Positions 41,570 through 51,170 of a stretch of DNA of 64,000 nucleotides are shown here, piece by piece. Positions within the stretch are counted from its first letter, which is position 1. Every line of letters begins with the position of its first letter. The notes under the pieces are model-generated. The model was not told the origin of the DNA. It made no database searches and worked only from the letters and a program-made list of their open reading frames with translations. Made by a program: the position numbers and the translations under genes. The stretch comes from Vibrio salilacus. Its GTDB lineage: Bacteria > Pseudomonadota > Gammaproteobacteria > Enterobacterales > Vibrionaceae. The stretch is taken from positions 1 through 64,000 of the forward strand of contig NZ_NIVQ01000015.1 in the NCBI RefSeq assembly GCF_002811245.1. The letters run 5' to 3'.

Positions 41570-41948
41570 GCTTCTCATGTGCTTGTGGCTGTGTGCGTGG
41601 TCAGTCAATAGTCAAGTTAGCCCTCAGCCAACCCACATTACCGCTACTACGCCGACTCGTGATCCTTTTGTCTTACCTCAGGCCGACGCTAAAACGCCGC
41701 CGTGTCAGCCGCTCGTTCAACCACTCGCCACGTCATTGCCATTCACTCTTGTCGGCGTTCTCGAAACTCACGGTGATTATACGGCGCTGCTAAAAACGGC
41801 GACGGGCTTGCTGGTGACGGCTCAGAAAAATCAGCGACTGGAGTCGGGATACAAGATCGTGGCAATCAGTGAGCGTCAAGTCGAGCTCGAACAGACAATC
41901 GACAGTCGCCAGGGGTGTCATTCACGATTCAAGCTGGAGCTTAACTAA
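41562..41948 (+). CDS. pilP: PilP-like pilus protein (short, HofP-like)
   Basis: 128 residues, against roughly 170 for a typical Vibrio PilP. It starts with a hydrophobic signal-like segment (residues 3-15) but I see no convincing lipobox cysteine, although PilP is normally a lipoprotein. The PilP hallmark RDPF is at about residue 33, followed by a small beta domain (LPFTLVGVLETHGDYTALLK). Two cysteines (in TPPCQP and RQGCHS) could form a disulfide. It shares its last base with the pilQ start (TAATG). Confidence 0.78.
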   Translation: MTRLLMCLWLCAWSVNSQVSPQPTHITATTPTRDPFVLPQADAKTPPCQPLVQPLATSLPFTLVGVLETHGDYTALLKTATGLLVTAQKNQRLESGYKIVAISERQVELEQTIDSRQGCHSRFKLELN

Positions 41949-43282
41949 TGCGTTCTATTATCCACAACCGTCGAGCAGCACGGCTACGCGGCGTCTTGTT
42001 CAGTTTGTGCCTATTATTAATCACGGGATGGGTAAGCCAGTTAAGTGCGGCTGAAACGACTAATAATCAGGCTAAGTTGTCATTCAACTTTCAAGATATC
42101 TCAGTGCGTGATGCTTTACGCGTTATCGCACAGAGTCAGAATATCAATATTGCCATCGATGATTCGGTCAGTGGTCAGCTTACGCTGAGTTTGACTGAGG
42201 TCACTTGGCAACAAGCGCTCGATACGGTGGTGGAGGTCAAAGGACTCACTCAGCATGATCAAAATGGCGTTATGCTGATTCGCTCCAAGCAACTCTCCAT
42301 CGATGCTGGCAGTGAGTTAAGCTCAGAGTTGATCGCCGTTAACTATGCCAGTGCCGATCAATTGATGCAGGTGTTACTAGGGTCGAGTGGATTTAACCTT
42401 TTATCAGAACACGGAGCTTTAGGGATCGATGAGCGGACCAATGTACTGCTGATTCGAGACTATCCAGAGCATATTACCGCAACCCGGAAAATGGTGGCAC
42501 TGCTTGATGTGCCAATCAAGCAAGTGCAAATCGAAGCACGCATTGTGACCATCAATCAAGGCAATCTTGAAGAGTTAGGCGTTCGTTGGGGCTTGAGTCA
42601 TGTTGGCCATCGAGCAGAGGTCGGTGGCAGCATTGAAGGCATTCGTCTTGACTCGGCCACTATCGATCAGATGTTAAACATCAATCTGGCCGCGCAGGCA
42701 GTGAATGCCTCATCGATTGCTTTTCAAGTGGCGAAGTTGGGGTCAGACACCTTACTTGATCTCGAACTGTCGGCGATGCAGCGCGAATCGAAAGCGGAAG
42801 TGATTTCGAGTCCGAGCTTAATGACTACCAATAAAAAGCCGGCGTATATTGAACAAGGAACCGAAATTCCCTATCTTGAGTCATCCTCCAGTGGTGCAAC
42901 GAATGTGGCGTTCAAGAAAGCCGTTTTGAGTTTAAAAGTGACGCCACAGATCACGCCGGGAGATCATGTACTGCTCGATTTAAATGTCACTCAAGATAGA
43001 CCGGGTGAAGTGGTGAATACCGGCACTGGAGAAGCCGTGGCGATCGATACTCAACGCATCGGAACACAAGTATTAGTGAAGAATGGCGAAACTATCGTGC
43101 TGGGAGGTATTTTTCAACACAGTGTATTTGATAGTGTCGACAAGGTGCCATTATTGGGTGACTTACCGCTGCTTGGTGGCTTATTTCGCCGAACTTACCA
43201 GAAAATAGGCAAACGTGAACTGGTAATTTTTGTGACTCCGAACGTCATCATTGAGTCAGAAATCGATCTTGAACGAAAATAA
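41948..43282 (+). CDS. pilQ: Type IV pilus / DNA-uptake secretin PilQ (short, HofQ/ComE-like)
   Basis: 444 residues with a signal peptide (about 1-35). The N0 domain starts almost at once (LSFNFQDISVRDALRVIAQ, about 44-62). An N1/KH-like domain spans about 120-190, and the secretin core follows from about 250, ending with VPLLGDLPLLGGLFR and ELVIFVTPNVI. Most PilQ proteins carry AMIN domains before N0; none is present here, so the layout is that of E. coli HofQ and Haemophilus ComE. The frame is intact. It forms the outer-membrane channel for the pilus. Confidence 0.92.
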   Translation: MRSIIHNRRAARLRGVLFSLCLLLITGWVSQLSAAETTNNQAKLSFNFQDISVRDALRVIAQSQNINIAIDDSVSGQLTLSLTEVTWQQALDTVVEVKGLTQHDQNGVMLIRSKQLSIDAGSELSSELIAVNYASADQLMQVLLGSSGFNLLSEHGALGIDERTNVLLIRDYPEHITATRKMVALLDVPIKQVQIEARIVTINQGNLEELGVRWGLSHVGHRAEVGGSIEGIRLDSATIDQMLNINLAAQAVNASSIAFQVAKLGSDTLLDLELSAMQRESKAEVISSPSLMTTNKKPAYIEQGTEIPYLESSSSGATNVAFKKAVLSLKVTPQITPGDHVLLDLNVTQDRPGEVVNTGTGEAVAIDTQRIGTQVLVKNGETIVLGGIFQHSVFDSVDKVPLLGDLPLLGGLFRRTYQKIGKRELVIFVTPNVIIESEIDLERK

Positions 43283-43434
43283 ATTTGCATTAGTCGCACC
43301 TTATCTAGATAATTTCGGGTCTTATCACGAATTATCTGTGAGGAATCGGTGCCACAAGCATCTACATTGCTAATGTTATATTGGCTTTTCTTGTGGCGAT
43401 GTCATTGAATTAACGTTGTAAATTACTGCTAAAC

Positions 43435-43953
43435 ATGGCTGAGAAACGCAATATTTTCCTTGTTGGCCCTATGGGTGCCGGCAAAAGCACAATCGGTAGA
43501 CACTTGGCTCAACAGCTTCATATGGAGTTTGTTGATTCTGATACCGTAATTGAAGAGCGCACTGGCGCAGATATCGCTTGGGTATTTGACGTCGAGGGTG
43601 AAGAAGGCTTCCGTGATCGCGAGGAAAAAGTGATTAACGACCTAACCGAAGAACAAGGCATTGTCCTTGCAACGGGTGGGGGTTCGATCATGAGCAAAGA
43701 AAACCGCAATCGTCTGTCTGCACGCGGTATCGTTGTCTACTTAGAAACAACGATTGAAAAACAACTTGCTCGTACCAATCGCGATAAGAAGCGTCCACTG
43801 CTACAAACAGACAAACCACGTGAAGTGTTAGAGTCTCTGGCTAAAGAGCGCAATCCTCTTTACGAAGAAATTGCGGATTACACCGTACGTACAGACGATC
43901 AAAGTGCAAAAGTGGTAGCCAACCAGATCGTAAAAATGCTAGAAGAACGTTAA
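43435..43953 (+). CDS. aroK: Shikimate kinase I
   Basis: 172 residues (E. coli AroK 173). It phosphorylates shikimate at the 3-position. Walker [10 protein letters not shown] is at residues 11-19, the shikimate-binding acidic segment ([11 protein letters not shown]) follows, and the GGG motif (ATGGGSI) is near 80. The ribosome site is not obvious. The order pilQ-aroK-aroB-damX-dam is standard in gammaproteobacteria. Confidence 0.96.
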   Translation: MAEKRNIFLVGPMGAGKSTIGRHLAQQLHMEFVDSDTVIEERTGADIAWVFDVEGEEGFRDREEKVINDLTEEQGIVLATGGGSIMSKENRNRLSARGIVVYLETTIEKQLARTNRDKKRPLLQTDKPREVLESLAKERNPLYEEIADYTVRTDDQSAKVVANQIVKMLEER

Positions 43954-43978
43954 GACTTTTAGCAACTGGAGAATACCC

Positions 43979-45067
43979 ATGGAACGGATTACGGTCAGCT
44001 TAGATGAGCGTAGCTATCCAATCTCAATTGGTGCCGGATTATTTAATGATCCGGCCCACCTTTCTTTCCTTACAGCAAAACAGAAAGTGGTCGTGATTTC
44101 TAATGTCACGGTTGCTCCGCTTTATGCTGACAAAATCCTTGCCCTTCTAGAGCAATTAGGCTGCCAAGCTTCTGTACTCGAACTGCCCGATGGTGAGCAA
44201 TACAAAAGCCTAGAGACATTCAATACGGTAATGAGTTACCTGTTGGAAGGTAATTATGCCCGTGACGTGGTTGTGATTGCGCTCGGTGGTGGTGTGATTG
44301 GTGACTTGGTTGGCTTCTCTGCGGCCTGTTATCAGCGCGGCGTCGACTTTATTCAGATCCCGACGACTTTACTGTCGCAGGTTGATTCATCGGTCGGTGG
44401 TAAAACGGCGGTTAATCATAAGCTCGGTAAAAACATGATCGGTGCGTTTTATCAACCGCAAGCGGTGGTGATTGATACCGATTGCCTGAAAACCTTACCA
44501 AAGCGAGAGTTTGCGTCTGGTATCGCCGAGGTGATCAAATACGGTATTATTTATGACAGTGCGTTTTTTGTTTGGTTGGAAGAGAATCTTGACCAGCTCT
44601 ATCAATTGGATGAGCTGGCACTGACTTATGCTATCGCTCGCTGTTGTCAAATTAAGGCCGAAGTAGTGGCACAAGACGAAAAAGAATCGGGTATTCGTGC
44701 ATTGCTGAACCTAGGTCATACCTTTGGTCATGCGATTGAAGCTGAGTTAGGTTATGGTAATTGGCTGCATGGTGAGGCGGTGGCTTCTGGTACGGTGATG
44801 GCAGCAAAAACTGCGCAGCTTCAAGGGCTTATCACGGAGCAGCAAGTTGAGCGAATTGTCTCTATACTGAAAAGAGCACAGTTGCCTGTCCATACACCAG
44901 ATCAGATGGCGTTTGCTGACTTCATCAAACACATGATGCGCGATAAGAAAGTGTTATCAGGTGAGCTACGACTGGTATTGCCTACCGGCATTGGCAGTGC
45001 AGAGGTGGTAAAAGGGGTATCAGAGTCGGTTATAGAGCAAGCTATCGACTTTGGCCGTACCCTGTAA
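43979..45067 (+). CDS. aroB: 3-dehydroquinate synthase
   Basis: 362 residues (E. coli 362). It converts DAHP to 3-dehydroquinate using NAD+ and zinc. [19 protein letters not shown] around residues 104-122 forms the nucleotide-binding loop, and the metal ligands lie in [15 protein letters not shown] is positioned 9 nt before the ATG, 25 nt after aroK, so the two are one unit. Confidence 0.97.
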   Translation: MERITVSLDERSYPISIGAGLFNDPAHLSFLTAKQKVVVISNVTVAPLYADKILALLEQLGCQASVLELPDGEQYKSLETFNTVMSYLLEGNYARDVVVIALGGGVIGDLVGFSAACYQRGVDFIQIPTTLLSQVDSSVGGKTAVNHKLGKNMIGAFYQPQAVVIDTDCLKTLPKREFASGIAEVIKYGIIYDSAFFVWLEENLDQLYQLDELALTYAIARCCQIKAEVVAQDEKESGIRALLNLGHTFGHAIEAELGYGNWLHGEAVASGTVMAAKTAQLQGLITEQQVERIVSILKRAQLPVHTPDQMAFADFIKHMMRDKKVLSGELRLVLPTGIGSAEVVKGVSESVIEQAIDFGRTL

Positions 45068-45152
45068 TTCTTGTTGTCTATAGGACCAAGCGGCCGACGT
45101 TTTTGATGACGGGTTTTGTTTGGTATTTCCGCATTGTTATTAGGATAACTCA

Positions 45153-46634
45153 ATGAGCTCGGCGCATGACCCTCGCGTATTGGAATTGGAATCTCAGGTA
45201 GAGCTGCTAGAACGGTTGCGACTCCTGACCAATTTTGGTTCAAATCTTGTCACGATTGGTGGCGCTGCTGGTGCAGGAAAAACCTGGCTAGCGCAACACT
45301 ATTTAGAAGCGTGGGCGCAAGATAAGAACCAAGCTTTGTTGATGTGTTATCCCAATCAAGACGAAACGCAACGCCGTGTAACCCTTCTATCGCAGTTGAT
45401 TTCAGAACCGTTATTTAACCCAGTAGACTCATTGGTCGACTCTTTTTCCCGCGTAATGGTGGGGGAAAGTTGTGATGTGTTGATTACGATTGATGATGCG
45501 CATTTGCTGACAGAGTCGTTTATCTCTGAACTGTGGATGCTGGTGTTAGAAGCGCAGCTTAACCCACGCTGGACAGTTAATGTGTTGTTGTTCGCGCAAT
45601 CCAATAGTCTGGAAGCACTGTTAACTCGCTTAAGTTATGGTCAAGAACACAAACCCATCGATCTTGAAATTGAACCGCTTAGCCAACAAGAAGCGGATCG
45701 GTTTTTTGAACATTTGGTGATTCGTTTTGTCGAAGATGACATGGAGAAACGGGTGCGTAATGCATACCGTAGCGTTGCCCGTCATCCGGGGGACATCATG
45801 GCTTTAGGGGATCAAAAAGTGGAAAAAAGGATTATTATCCGCTCGATTGTCGGCTCTCCCGTCAATATTGCACTGTTAATTGTTGTGTTGCTACTCGCGA
45901 TTGGCGGTGGTTATTGGTGGATGATGTCACAACCATCACCGGATGAGAAAGCGCAACAAATGACGCAAAACATCGAACAAACGGTGATTCCTACCTTGCC
46001 GGAACTGAGCTCGCAAGACAATCAATCAACAGCGACTATCCAACCTGAGCCCGTTATTGATCCGATGTTAGCCGGTGCTGACGATGATTCGCTGGCGCTT
46101 CCACCGGATGTCACCGAACAGGTCGACAGTGTGGGCAGTGCTGACAACGATCAGCAGCGAGTCGTGATTACGTCTGATGTCGTCGATGCCTTACTTGAGG
46201 GGAAAGCGCAACAAGCCGATACTCGTGGCATTGATCAAGTGGTTGAGCAGTCGCAAACGCCACAAAACGCGGTGCCACAGGCTGAACCTGTTACGCAGCA
46301 GACAACGCCAGCAAGTGAAACCGTCATCAAGTTTTCGTTTACCAAAGATGAACTAAAGAGCTTCTCGCCGCGCAGTTATACCTTGCAGTTGGCTGCCGTC
46401 CAGTCGCTTGAAGAAGTGCAATCCTTCATCGACCAGTACCAGCTCATCAATCAAGTGTTTATCTACCCAACCGTACGCAATAATATTGACTGGTATATCA
46501 TCACTTATGATAATTATCCGACCATTCAAGTGGCGCGCGATGCGGTACAAGGTTTGTCGAGTGAGTTGCAACAGCTTGAGCCTTGGGCAAAATCACTCAG
46601 TCAGGTTCAACGTGAAATCGACCGAGTCGAATAA
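45153..46634 (+). CDS. damX: Cell division protein DamX
   Basis: 493 residues. An N-terminal AAA-type ATPase region (Walker A GAAGAGKTWL near 37; Walker B-like ITIDDAH) is followed by a single membrane helix (about 236-256, NIALLIVVLLLAIGGGYWW), a low-complexity Gln/Asp/Pro-rich linker, and a C-terminal SPOR domain (about 405-480) that binds septal peptidoglycan. DamX localises to the division ring and affects septation. TTAGGATAA precedes the ATG. Confidence 0.93.
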   Translation: MSSAHDPRVLELESQVELLERLRLLTNFGSNLVTIGGAAGAGKTWLAQHYLEAWAQDKNQALLMCYPNQDETQRRVTLLSQLISEPLFNPVDSLVDSFSRVMVGESCDVLITIDDAHLLTESFISELWMLVLEAQLNPRWTVNVLLFAQSNSLEALLTRLSYGQEHKPIDLEIEPLSQQEADRFFEHLVIRFVEDDMEKRVRNAYRSVARHPGDIMALGDQKVEKRIIIRSIVGSPVNIALLIVVLLLAIGGGYWWMMSQPSPDEKAQQMTQNIEQTVIPTLPELSSQDNQSTATIQPEPVIDPMLAGADDDSLALPPDVTEQVDSVGSADNDQQRVVITSDVVDALLEGKAQQADTRGIDQVVEQSQTPQNAVPQAEPVTQQTTPASETVIKFSFTKDELKSFSPRSYTLQLAAVQSLEEVQSFIDQYQLINQVFIYPTVRNNIDWYIITYDNYPTIQVARDAVQGLSSELQQLEPWAKSLSQVQREIDRVE

Positions 46635-46736
46635 GTTGGCGAAATCCGCTGATTAAGCGGCAAAATTGCCTGAGTTTAGTTGTAAAATATGTTACATTCC
46701 GCAGCCTTAATTTGTGGTTGAAAAATAGAGCAGTCG

Positions 46737-47564
46737 ATGAAGAAGCAGCGGGCCTTCCTGAAGTGGGCGGGTGGAAAATACGGACTTGTTGAAGATATTC
46801 AGCGTCACTTGCCTGAAGCACGTAAGCTGGTGGAACCGTTCGTAGGCGCAGGTTCTGTGTTTCTTAATACTGATTACGAACACTACTTGCTGGCTGATAT
46901 CAACCCAGATTTAATCAATCTCTATAACTTGCTCAAGCAAGATCCGCAGACATACATCTCAGAATCCAAACGTTGGTTCTGTGCTGAGAACAACCGCAAA
47001 GAAGCTTATCTGGATGTTCGTGCGCAGTTCAATGCCACCGATGACGTGTTTTACCGTTCATTGGCATTTCTGTATATGAATCGCTTTGGTTTTAATGGCT
47101 TGTGCCGTTACAACAAAAAAGGCGGTTTTAACGTCCCGTTTGGATCATATAAGAAGCCGTATTTCCCCGAAGCTGAACTTGAGTTCTTTGCAGAAAAAGC
47201 CAAGAAAGCGACGTTTGTTTGTGAGGGTTACCACGAGACGTTCAAGCGAGCGCGCAAAGGCTGTGTGGTGTATTGCGATCCTCCTTATGCACCGCTTTCA
47301 ACCACCGCAAACTTCACGTCGTATGCGGGCAATGGTTTTAGCCTCGATGATCAGGCCGCGTTGGCAGATGTCGCAGAAAAAGCGGCGCAGCAACGAGGTA
47401 TTCCGGTGTTGATTTCAAATCATGATACCACGCTAACTCGTCGCCTTTATCATGGTGCGAGCCTGAATGTGGTGAAGGTTAAGCGAACCATCAGTCGTAA
47501 CGGCGCTGGACGCAATAAAGTCGATGAGTTGTTGGCGCTGTTTAAGCCCTCGGACAGCAAATAG
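46737..47564 (+). CDS. dam: DNA adenine methylase (GATC)
   Basis: 275 residues (E. coli 278). It methylates adenine in GATC, guiding mismatch repair and replication initiation; in Vibrio it is essential for replication of chromosome II. Motif I lies in VEPFVGAGSVF (residues 32-42) and the catalytic motif IV is CDPPYAPL near 180. The N-terminal KWAGGKY binds SAM. The ribosome site is poor, as often seen for low-abundance Dam. It lies 103 nt after damX. Confidence 0.97.
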   Translation: MKKQRAFLKWAGGKYGLVEDIQRHLPEARKLVEPFVGAGSVFLNTDYEHYLLADINPDLINLYNLLKQDPQTYISESKRWFCAENNRKEAYLDVRAQFNATDDVFYRSLAFLYMNRFGFNGLCRYNKKGGFNVPFGSYKKPYFPEAELEFFAEKAKKATFVCEGYHETFKRARKGCVVYCDPPYAPLSTTANFTSYAGNGFSLDDQAALADVAEKAAQQRGIPVLISNHDTTLTRRLYHGASLNVVKVKRTISRNGAGRNKVDELLALFKPSDSK

Positions 47565-47687
47565 TCACATTTCCTCACGCTTGGCTATATTCTTAACGCT
47601 AGCTTAGGTAGAATTGCGCGCAAAATACTCTGTTCGCGGAGTTTCTCTTTTGTGTGCAATGATGCCAATTAATACTAGAGGTCAGGT

Positions 47688-48359
47688 ATGAAAGATTTCC
47701 TTATCGCTCCATCGATTCTGTCTGCTGATATGGCTCGCCTTGGCGAGGATGTTGAAAAAGTTCTCGCAGCAGGGGCGGATGTGGTTCACTTTGACGTAAT
47801 GGATAACCACTACGTACCCAACCTGACTTTCGGCGCGCCAATCTGTCAAGCCTTGCGCGATTACGGCATTACCGCACCTATCGATGTACACCTGATGGTG
47901 AAACCGGTTGATCGTCTTGTGCCTGATTTTGCCAAAGCTGGTGCATCGATGATCACTTTCCATATCGAAGCGTCTGAACACGTTGACCGTACCTTGCAAC
48001 TGATCAAAGAGAACGGCTGTAAAGCGGGTGTGGTGTTAAATCCTGCGACTCCGCTGTCGCATCTCGAGTTCATCATCGATAAAGTGGATATGATTCTACT
48101 GATGTCGGTTAACCCAGGCTTTGGTGGCCAGTCATTTATTCCGAAAACGTTAGATAAGCTGCGTGCAGTACGTAAAATGATTGATGAGTCGGGCCGCGAT
48201 ATTCGTTTGGAAATCGATGGTGGGGTTAAAGTGGACAACATTAAAGAGATTGCTGAAGCAGGAGCGGATATGTTCGTTGCCGGTTCGGCGATTTTTAATC
48301 AATCTGATTATCAACAAGTCATTGATCAAATGCGCGAACAATTAGCGCAGGTAAAGTAA
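47688..48359 (+). CDS. rpe: Ribulose-phosphate 3-epimerase
   Basis: 223 residues, TIM barrel. It interconverts ribulose-5-phosphate and xylulose-5-phosphate in the pentose phosphate pathway. The family pattern [16 protein letters not shown] (residues 34-49), VHLMV and [10 protein letters not shown] are present. AGAGGT lies before the ATG. It is followed 4 nt later by gph, so the two are translationally close. Confidence 0.97.
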   Translation: MKDFLIAPSILSADMARLGEDVEKVLAAGADVVHFDVMDNHYVPNLTFGAPICQALRDYGITAPIDVHLMVKPVDRLVPDFAKAGASMITFHIEASEHVDRTLQLIKENGCKAGVVLNPATPLSHLEFIIDKVDMILLMSVNPGFGGQSFIPKTLDKLRAVRKMIDESGRDIRLEIDGGVKVDNIKEIAEAGADMFVAGSAIFNQSDYQQVIDQMREQLAQVK

Positions 48360-48363
48360 TTTA

Positions 48364-49044
48364 ATGAGCAATATTAAACTGATCGCTTTCGATTTAGACG
48401 GTACGCTGCTTGATAGCGTACCTGATTTGGCGGTTGCTGCTGATCAAGCTGTGCAAACGCTTGGCTTCCCTGCAGTAACTGAACAACAAGTGCGTGATTA
48501 CGTGGGTAATGGTGCCGATATATTGATTGGTCGCTCGCTAAGTCGAAGCTTAACGGTAGATCCAAGTCTAGCGCCTGAGCTACTGGTTAAAGCGCGAGAG
48601 CTGTTTGATGATTACTACGATAAGAGTGGTCATAAACTTAGCCACCTTTATCCACATGTTAAAGAAACATTAGCCGCACTTGACCAGGCTGGTTTTACCA
48701 TGGCCTTAGTGACCAACAAGCCGTCTAAGTTTGTTCCAGATGTATTAGCCAAACACGACATCGACAAATACTTTGTCGATGTGATCGGTGGCGATACCTT
48801 CCCAGAAAAGAAACCCAATCCAATGGCGCTAAACTGGCTGCTCGAGAAACACAACTGCCAGCCAAGTGAAATGCTGATGGTGGGTGATTCGAGCAACGAT
48901 ATTAAAGCGGCAAAGAATGCTGGTTGTTACTCGTTTGGTTTAACTTATGGTTACAACCATGGCGAGCCAATCGCAAACGCCAAGCCAGACTTTGTCGCCG
49001 ACAGCATCGCAGATCTTGTTGAAGCGGTAGCGGTTTACGCATAA
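48364..49044 (+). CDS. gph: Phosphoglycolate phosphatase
   Basis: 226 residues, HAD superfamily. It dephosphorylates 2-phosphoglycolate, a by-product of DNA 3'-end repair. HAD motif I is FDLDGTLLDS (residues 9-18), motif II VTNK, motif III in PEKKPNP, and motif IV MVGDSSNDIKAA. It lies between rpe and trpS as in E. coli; a terminator separates it from trpS here. Confidence 0.95.
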   Translation: MSNIKLIAFDLDGTLLDSVPDLAVAADQAVQTLGFPAVTEQQVRDYVGNGADILIGRSLSRSLTVDPSLAPELLVKARELFDDYYDKSGHKLSHLYPHVKETLAALDQAGFTMALVTNKPSKFVPDVLAKHDIDKYFVDVIGGDTFPEKKPNPMALNWLLEKHNCQPSEMLMVGDSSNDIKAAKNAGCYSFGLTYGYNHGEPIANAKPDFVADSIADLVEAVAVYA

Positions 49045-49090
49045 GCGCGACAAAAGGTCTTCCAAAATACTCGTTAATGAGTACACTGGA

Positions 49091-49118
49091 AAACCGTGCA
49101 CACGTCGCTGCACGGTTT
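49091..49118 (+). terminator. gph terminator
   Basis: A 10-bp perfect stem (49091-49100 with 49109-49118), 8-nt loop and T-run. It lies 46 nt past gph and 38 nt before trpS. Confidence 0.88.
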
Positions 49119-49156
49119 TTCATTATTTATCTTAAGAAGTCAAAGGAATCATTCTA

Positions 49157-50173
49157 ATGAGCAAACCCATTGTATTGAGTGGTGTTCAACCGTCAGGTGA
49201 ACTAAGTATCGGTAACTACTTGGGTGCTCTACGTCAATGGCAACAGATGCAAGACGATTATGATTGCCAGTATTGCGTTGTTGACCTTCATGCGATTACG
49301 GTTCGTCAAGATCCTAAGTCTTTGCATGAAGCGACGCTAGACGCACTCGCAATCTGTCTTGCGGTTGGTGTTGACCCGAAAAAGAGCACGCTATTTGTTC
49401 AGTCACACGTCCCTGAGCATGCTCAACTTGGTTGGCTTCTTAACTGTTATACCCAAATGGGTGAGCTGAGCCGTATGACTCAGTTTAAAGACAAATCTGC
49501 TCGTTATGCCAATGACGTTAATGCTGGCCTATTTGGCTACCCGGTATTAATGGCGGCCGATATTCTGCTTTACGGAGCCCACCAGGTGCCCGTTGGCAAT
49601 GACCAAAAGCAGCACTTAGAGTTAGCACGTGATATTGCGACGCGTTTTAACAACATCTACTCGCCTGAAAGCCCAATATTTACCGTGCCAGAGCCTTACA
49701 TTCCGACGGTCAATGCCCGCGTGATGAGCCTGCAAGATGCGACTAAGAAGATGTCGAAGTCTGATGATAACCGTAAGAATGTCATCACCTTACTCGAAGA
49801 GCCTAAATCTATCTTGAAGAAGATCAACAAGGCGCAAACCGATACCGAAACGCCACCACGTATTGCGGCGGATTGGGACAACAAAGCGGGTATCTCGAAT
49901 CTCATGAGCCTTTACTCTGCCGCTAGCGGATTGAGCTTTGAACAGATCGAAGTGCAATATCAAGGCGTGGAAATGTACGGCCCATTCAAGAAAGATGTTG
50001 GTGAAGCGCTGGTCGCGATGCTTGAGCCAATTCAAACGGAATACCGTCGTATTCGCGCAGATCGCGCTTATATGGATCAGGTGATGAAGCAAGGTGCAGA
50101 GAAAGCATCGGCTCGCGCTGCTGAAACATTGAAGCAAGCGTATCAAGCTGTCGGCTTTGTTGCTCGTCCGTAG
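49157..50173 (+). CDS. trpS: Tryptophanyl-tRNA synthetase
   Basis: 338 residues (E. coli 334), class I synthetase. The HIGH-equivalent is in [13 protein letters not shown] (residues 13-25) and KMSKSDDN is at about 197-204. AAGGAATCA precedes the ATG. It is the last gene of the conserved dam block; sequence after it becomes variable. Confidence 0.97.
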   Translation: MSKPIVLSGVQPSGELSIGNYLGALRQWQQMQDDYDCQYCVVDLHAITVRQDPKSLHEATLDALAICLAVGVDPKKSTLFVQSHVPEHAQLGWLLNCYTQMGELSRMTQFKDKSARYANDVNAGLFGYPVLMAADILLYGAHQVPVGNDQKQHLELARDIATRFNNIYSPESPIFTVPEPYIPTVNARVMSLQDATKKMSKSDDNRKNVITLLEEPKSILKKINKAQTDTETPPRIAADWDNKAGISNLMSLYSAASGLSFEQIEVQYQGVEMYGPFKKDVGEALVAMLEPIQTEYRRIRADRAYMDQVMKQGAEKASARAAETLKQAYQAVGFVARP

Positions 50174-50378
50174 GTTAAGTATTTTAGGGCTTAGAAGGCA
50201 AATTCTAGTTCTTAGCAGTCGACCTCTAGGAGCTCGGGTCTGCTGAGCCTTCGAGCTGATTTTGGCAGCACTTTGTGGGAAATTTATACAAGGCACCGGC
50301 TTTGACTTGTGGTTACTCTACATAAAAAGCCGATAACGCAGTAGAAATGAACCACAAAGGCTGCCCGAAGGGTTCGGC
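50174..50378. other. trpS downstream region, noncoding
   Basis: No gene is visible. A 6-bp inverted repeat (50231-50236 with 50252-50257) followed by GATTTTGG may be a weak trpS terminator. Short open frames reading back into trpS on the minus strand are shadows. Confidence 0.4.
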
Positions 50379-50461
50379 TAGAATCGTTTTATGCTTTGTT
50401 AAGCGGTATTGACTTAGAATAACTAGGCGACATACTTCTTGCCGCGCCTAAAACGATTCTA
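50379..50461. repeat. Inverted-repeat element, 13-bp perfect arms 57 bp apart
   Basis: TAGAATCGTTTTA (50379-50391) and TAAAACGATTCTA (50449-50461) are exact reverse complements flanking a 57-bp interior without coding potential. An internal hairpin-like string (GCCCGAAGGGTTCGGC) lies just to the left at 50363-50378. The layout suggests a small palindromic repeat or MITE-like element, or a structured RNA. It is between trpS and the yjaG stop. Confidence 0.6.
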
Positions 50462-50512
50462 TCTCGAACAAAATTTAACCGAGAAAGATAAACAGACCCC
50501 AGACACTCATTT

Positions 50513-51100
50513 CTAGATACTGATACCAATATTACTCACGCTTTCATCGCGCAACTCAGAACGCAGGTCTTTAATCAGGTCAATATCACGCTCCTCGGCT
50601 TCTCGTAACGGCCTAAAAATCGCCCACTGAACATCCCACTCAGCGCAGACTGATTCATTCTGCTTTTGGTTTTCATTGGTGATCGCTTCACCGCTTTGCG
50701 CTTCTTCTAACTGGGCAACCGTTGTGACTGACAGCTGACTGACTTTATGCATGTTTTCATACAGATAATCGCGATCAAGCAGGCCGTGTAGCAAATGAGA
50801 CAAAGCGACACAGGCATCAATAGCCGGGTAAACACCATAAAAATCAAAATCTTCCGAGCTTGGAATGATCTCTTCTAACTTCTCGAGCTGATGCTCAAAG
50901 TTTACCTTGGCGGTTTTTACTGTCAGTTGCTCCCAAATACTATCGATAATATCGCGATAGACTCGCGCTTGTGCAAATTGGGTGCTATCACAAAACATGG
51001 CGTAGTTTGGGTACATGCGTTCACACAGACAGGCCATAAAGGTAATCTGTTTCCAGGGTTCTAACTTCTCAAGGCGAAGTTGAAGAGGATTCTGTAGCAT
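50513..51100 (-). CDS. yjaG: YjaG family protein (DUF416)
   Basis: 195 residues (E. coli YjaG 196). It begins MLQNPLQLRLEKLEPWKQIT and has the very conserved segments FMACLCERMYPNYAMFC and YGVYPAIDACVALSH. It is all-alpha, cytoplasmic, and of unknown function. In enterobacteria it is near hupA, but here it is placed between trpS and a dehydrogenase. No good ribosome site is visible before the ATG. Confidence 0.92.
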   Translation of the reverse strand: MLQNPLQLRLEKLEPWKQITFMACLCERMYPNYAMFCDSTQFAQARVYRDIIDSIWEQLTVKTAKVNFEHQLEKLEEIIPSSEDFDFYGVYPAIDACVALSHLLHGLLDRDYLYENMHKVSQLSVTTVAQLEEAQSGEAITNENQKQNESVCAEWDVQWAIFRPLREAEERDIDLIKDLRSELRDESVSNIGISI

Positions 51101-51170
51101 AGAGACTCATTGGTTGCTGAAATAGACAGCGAGAGTTTACTTGATAACCAACAGGGAAAAAAGCAAGCTG

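Noticed and set aside
41948..43282. pilQ as a truncated pseudogene
   Set aside because: The signal peptide, N0, N1 and secretin core are all present in one frame and coupled to pilP, so the short form appears functional.
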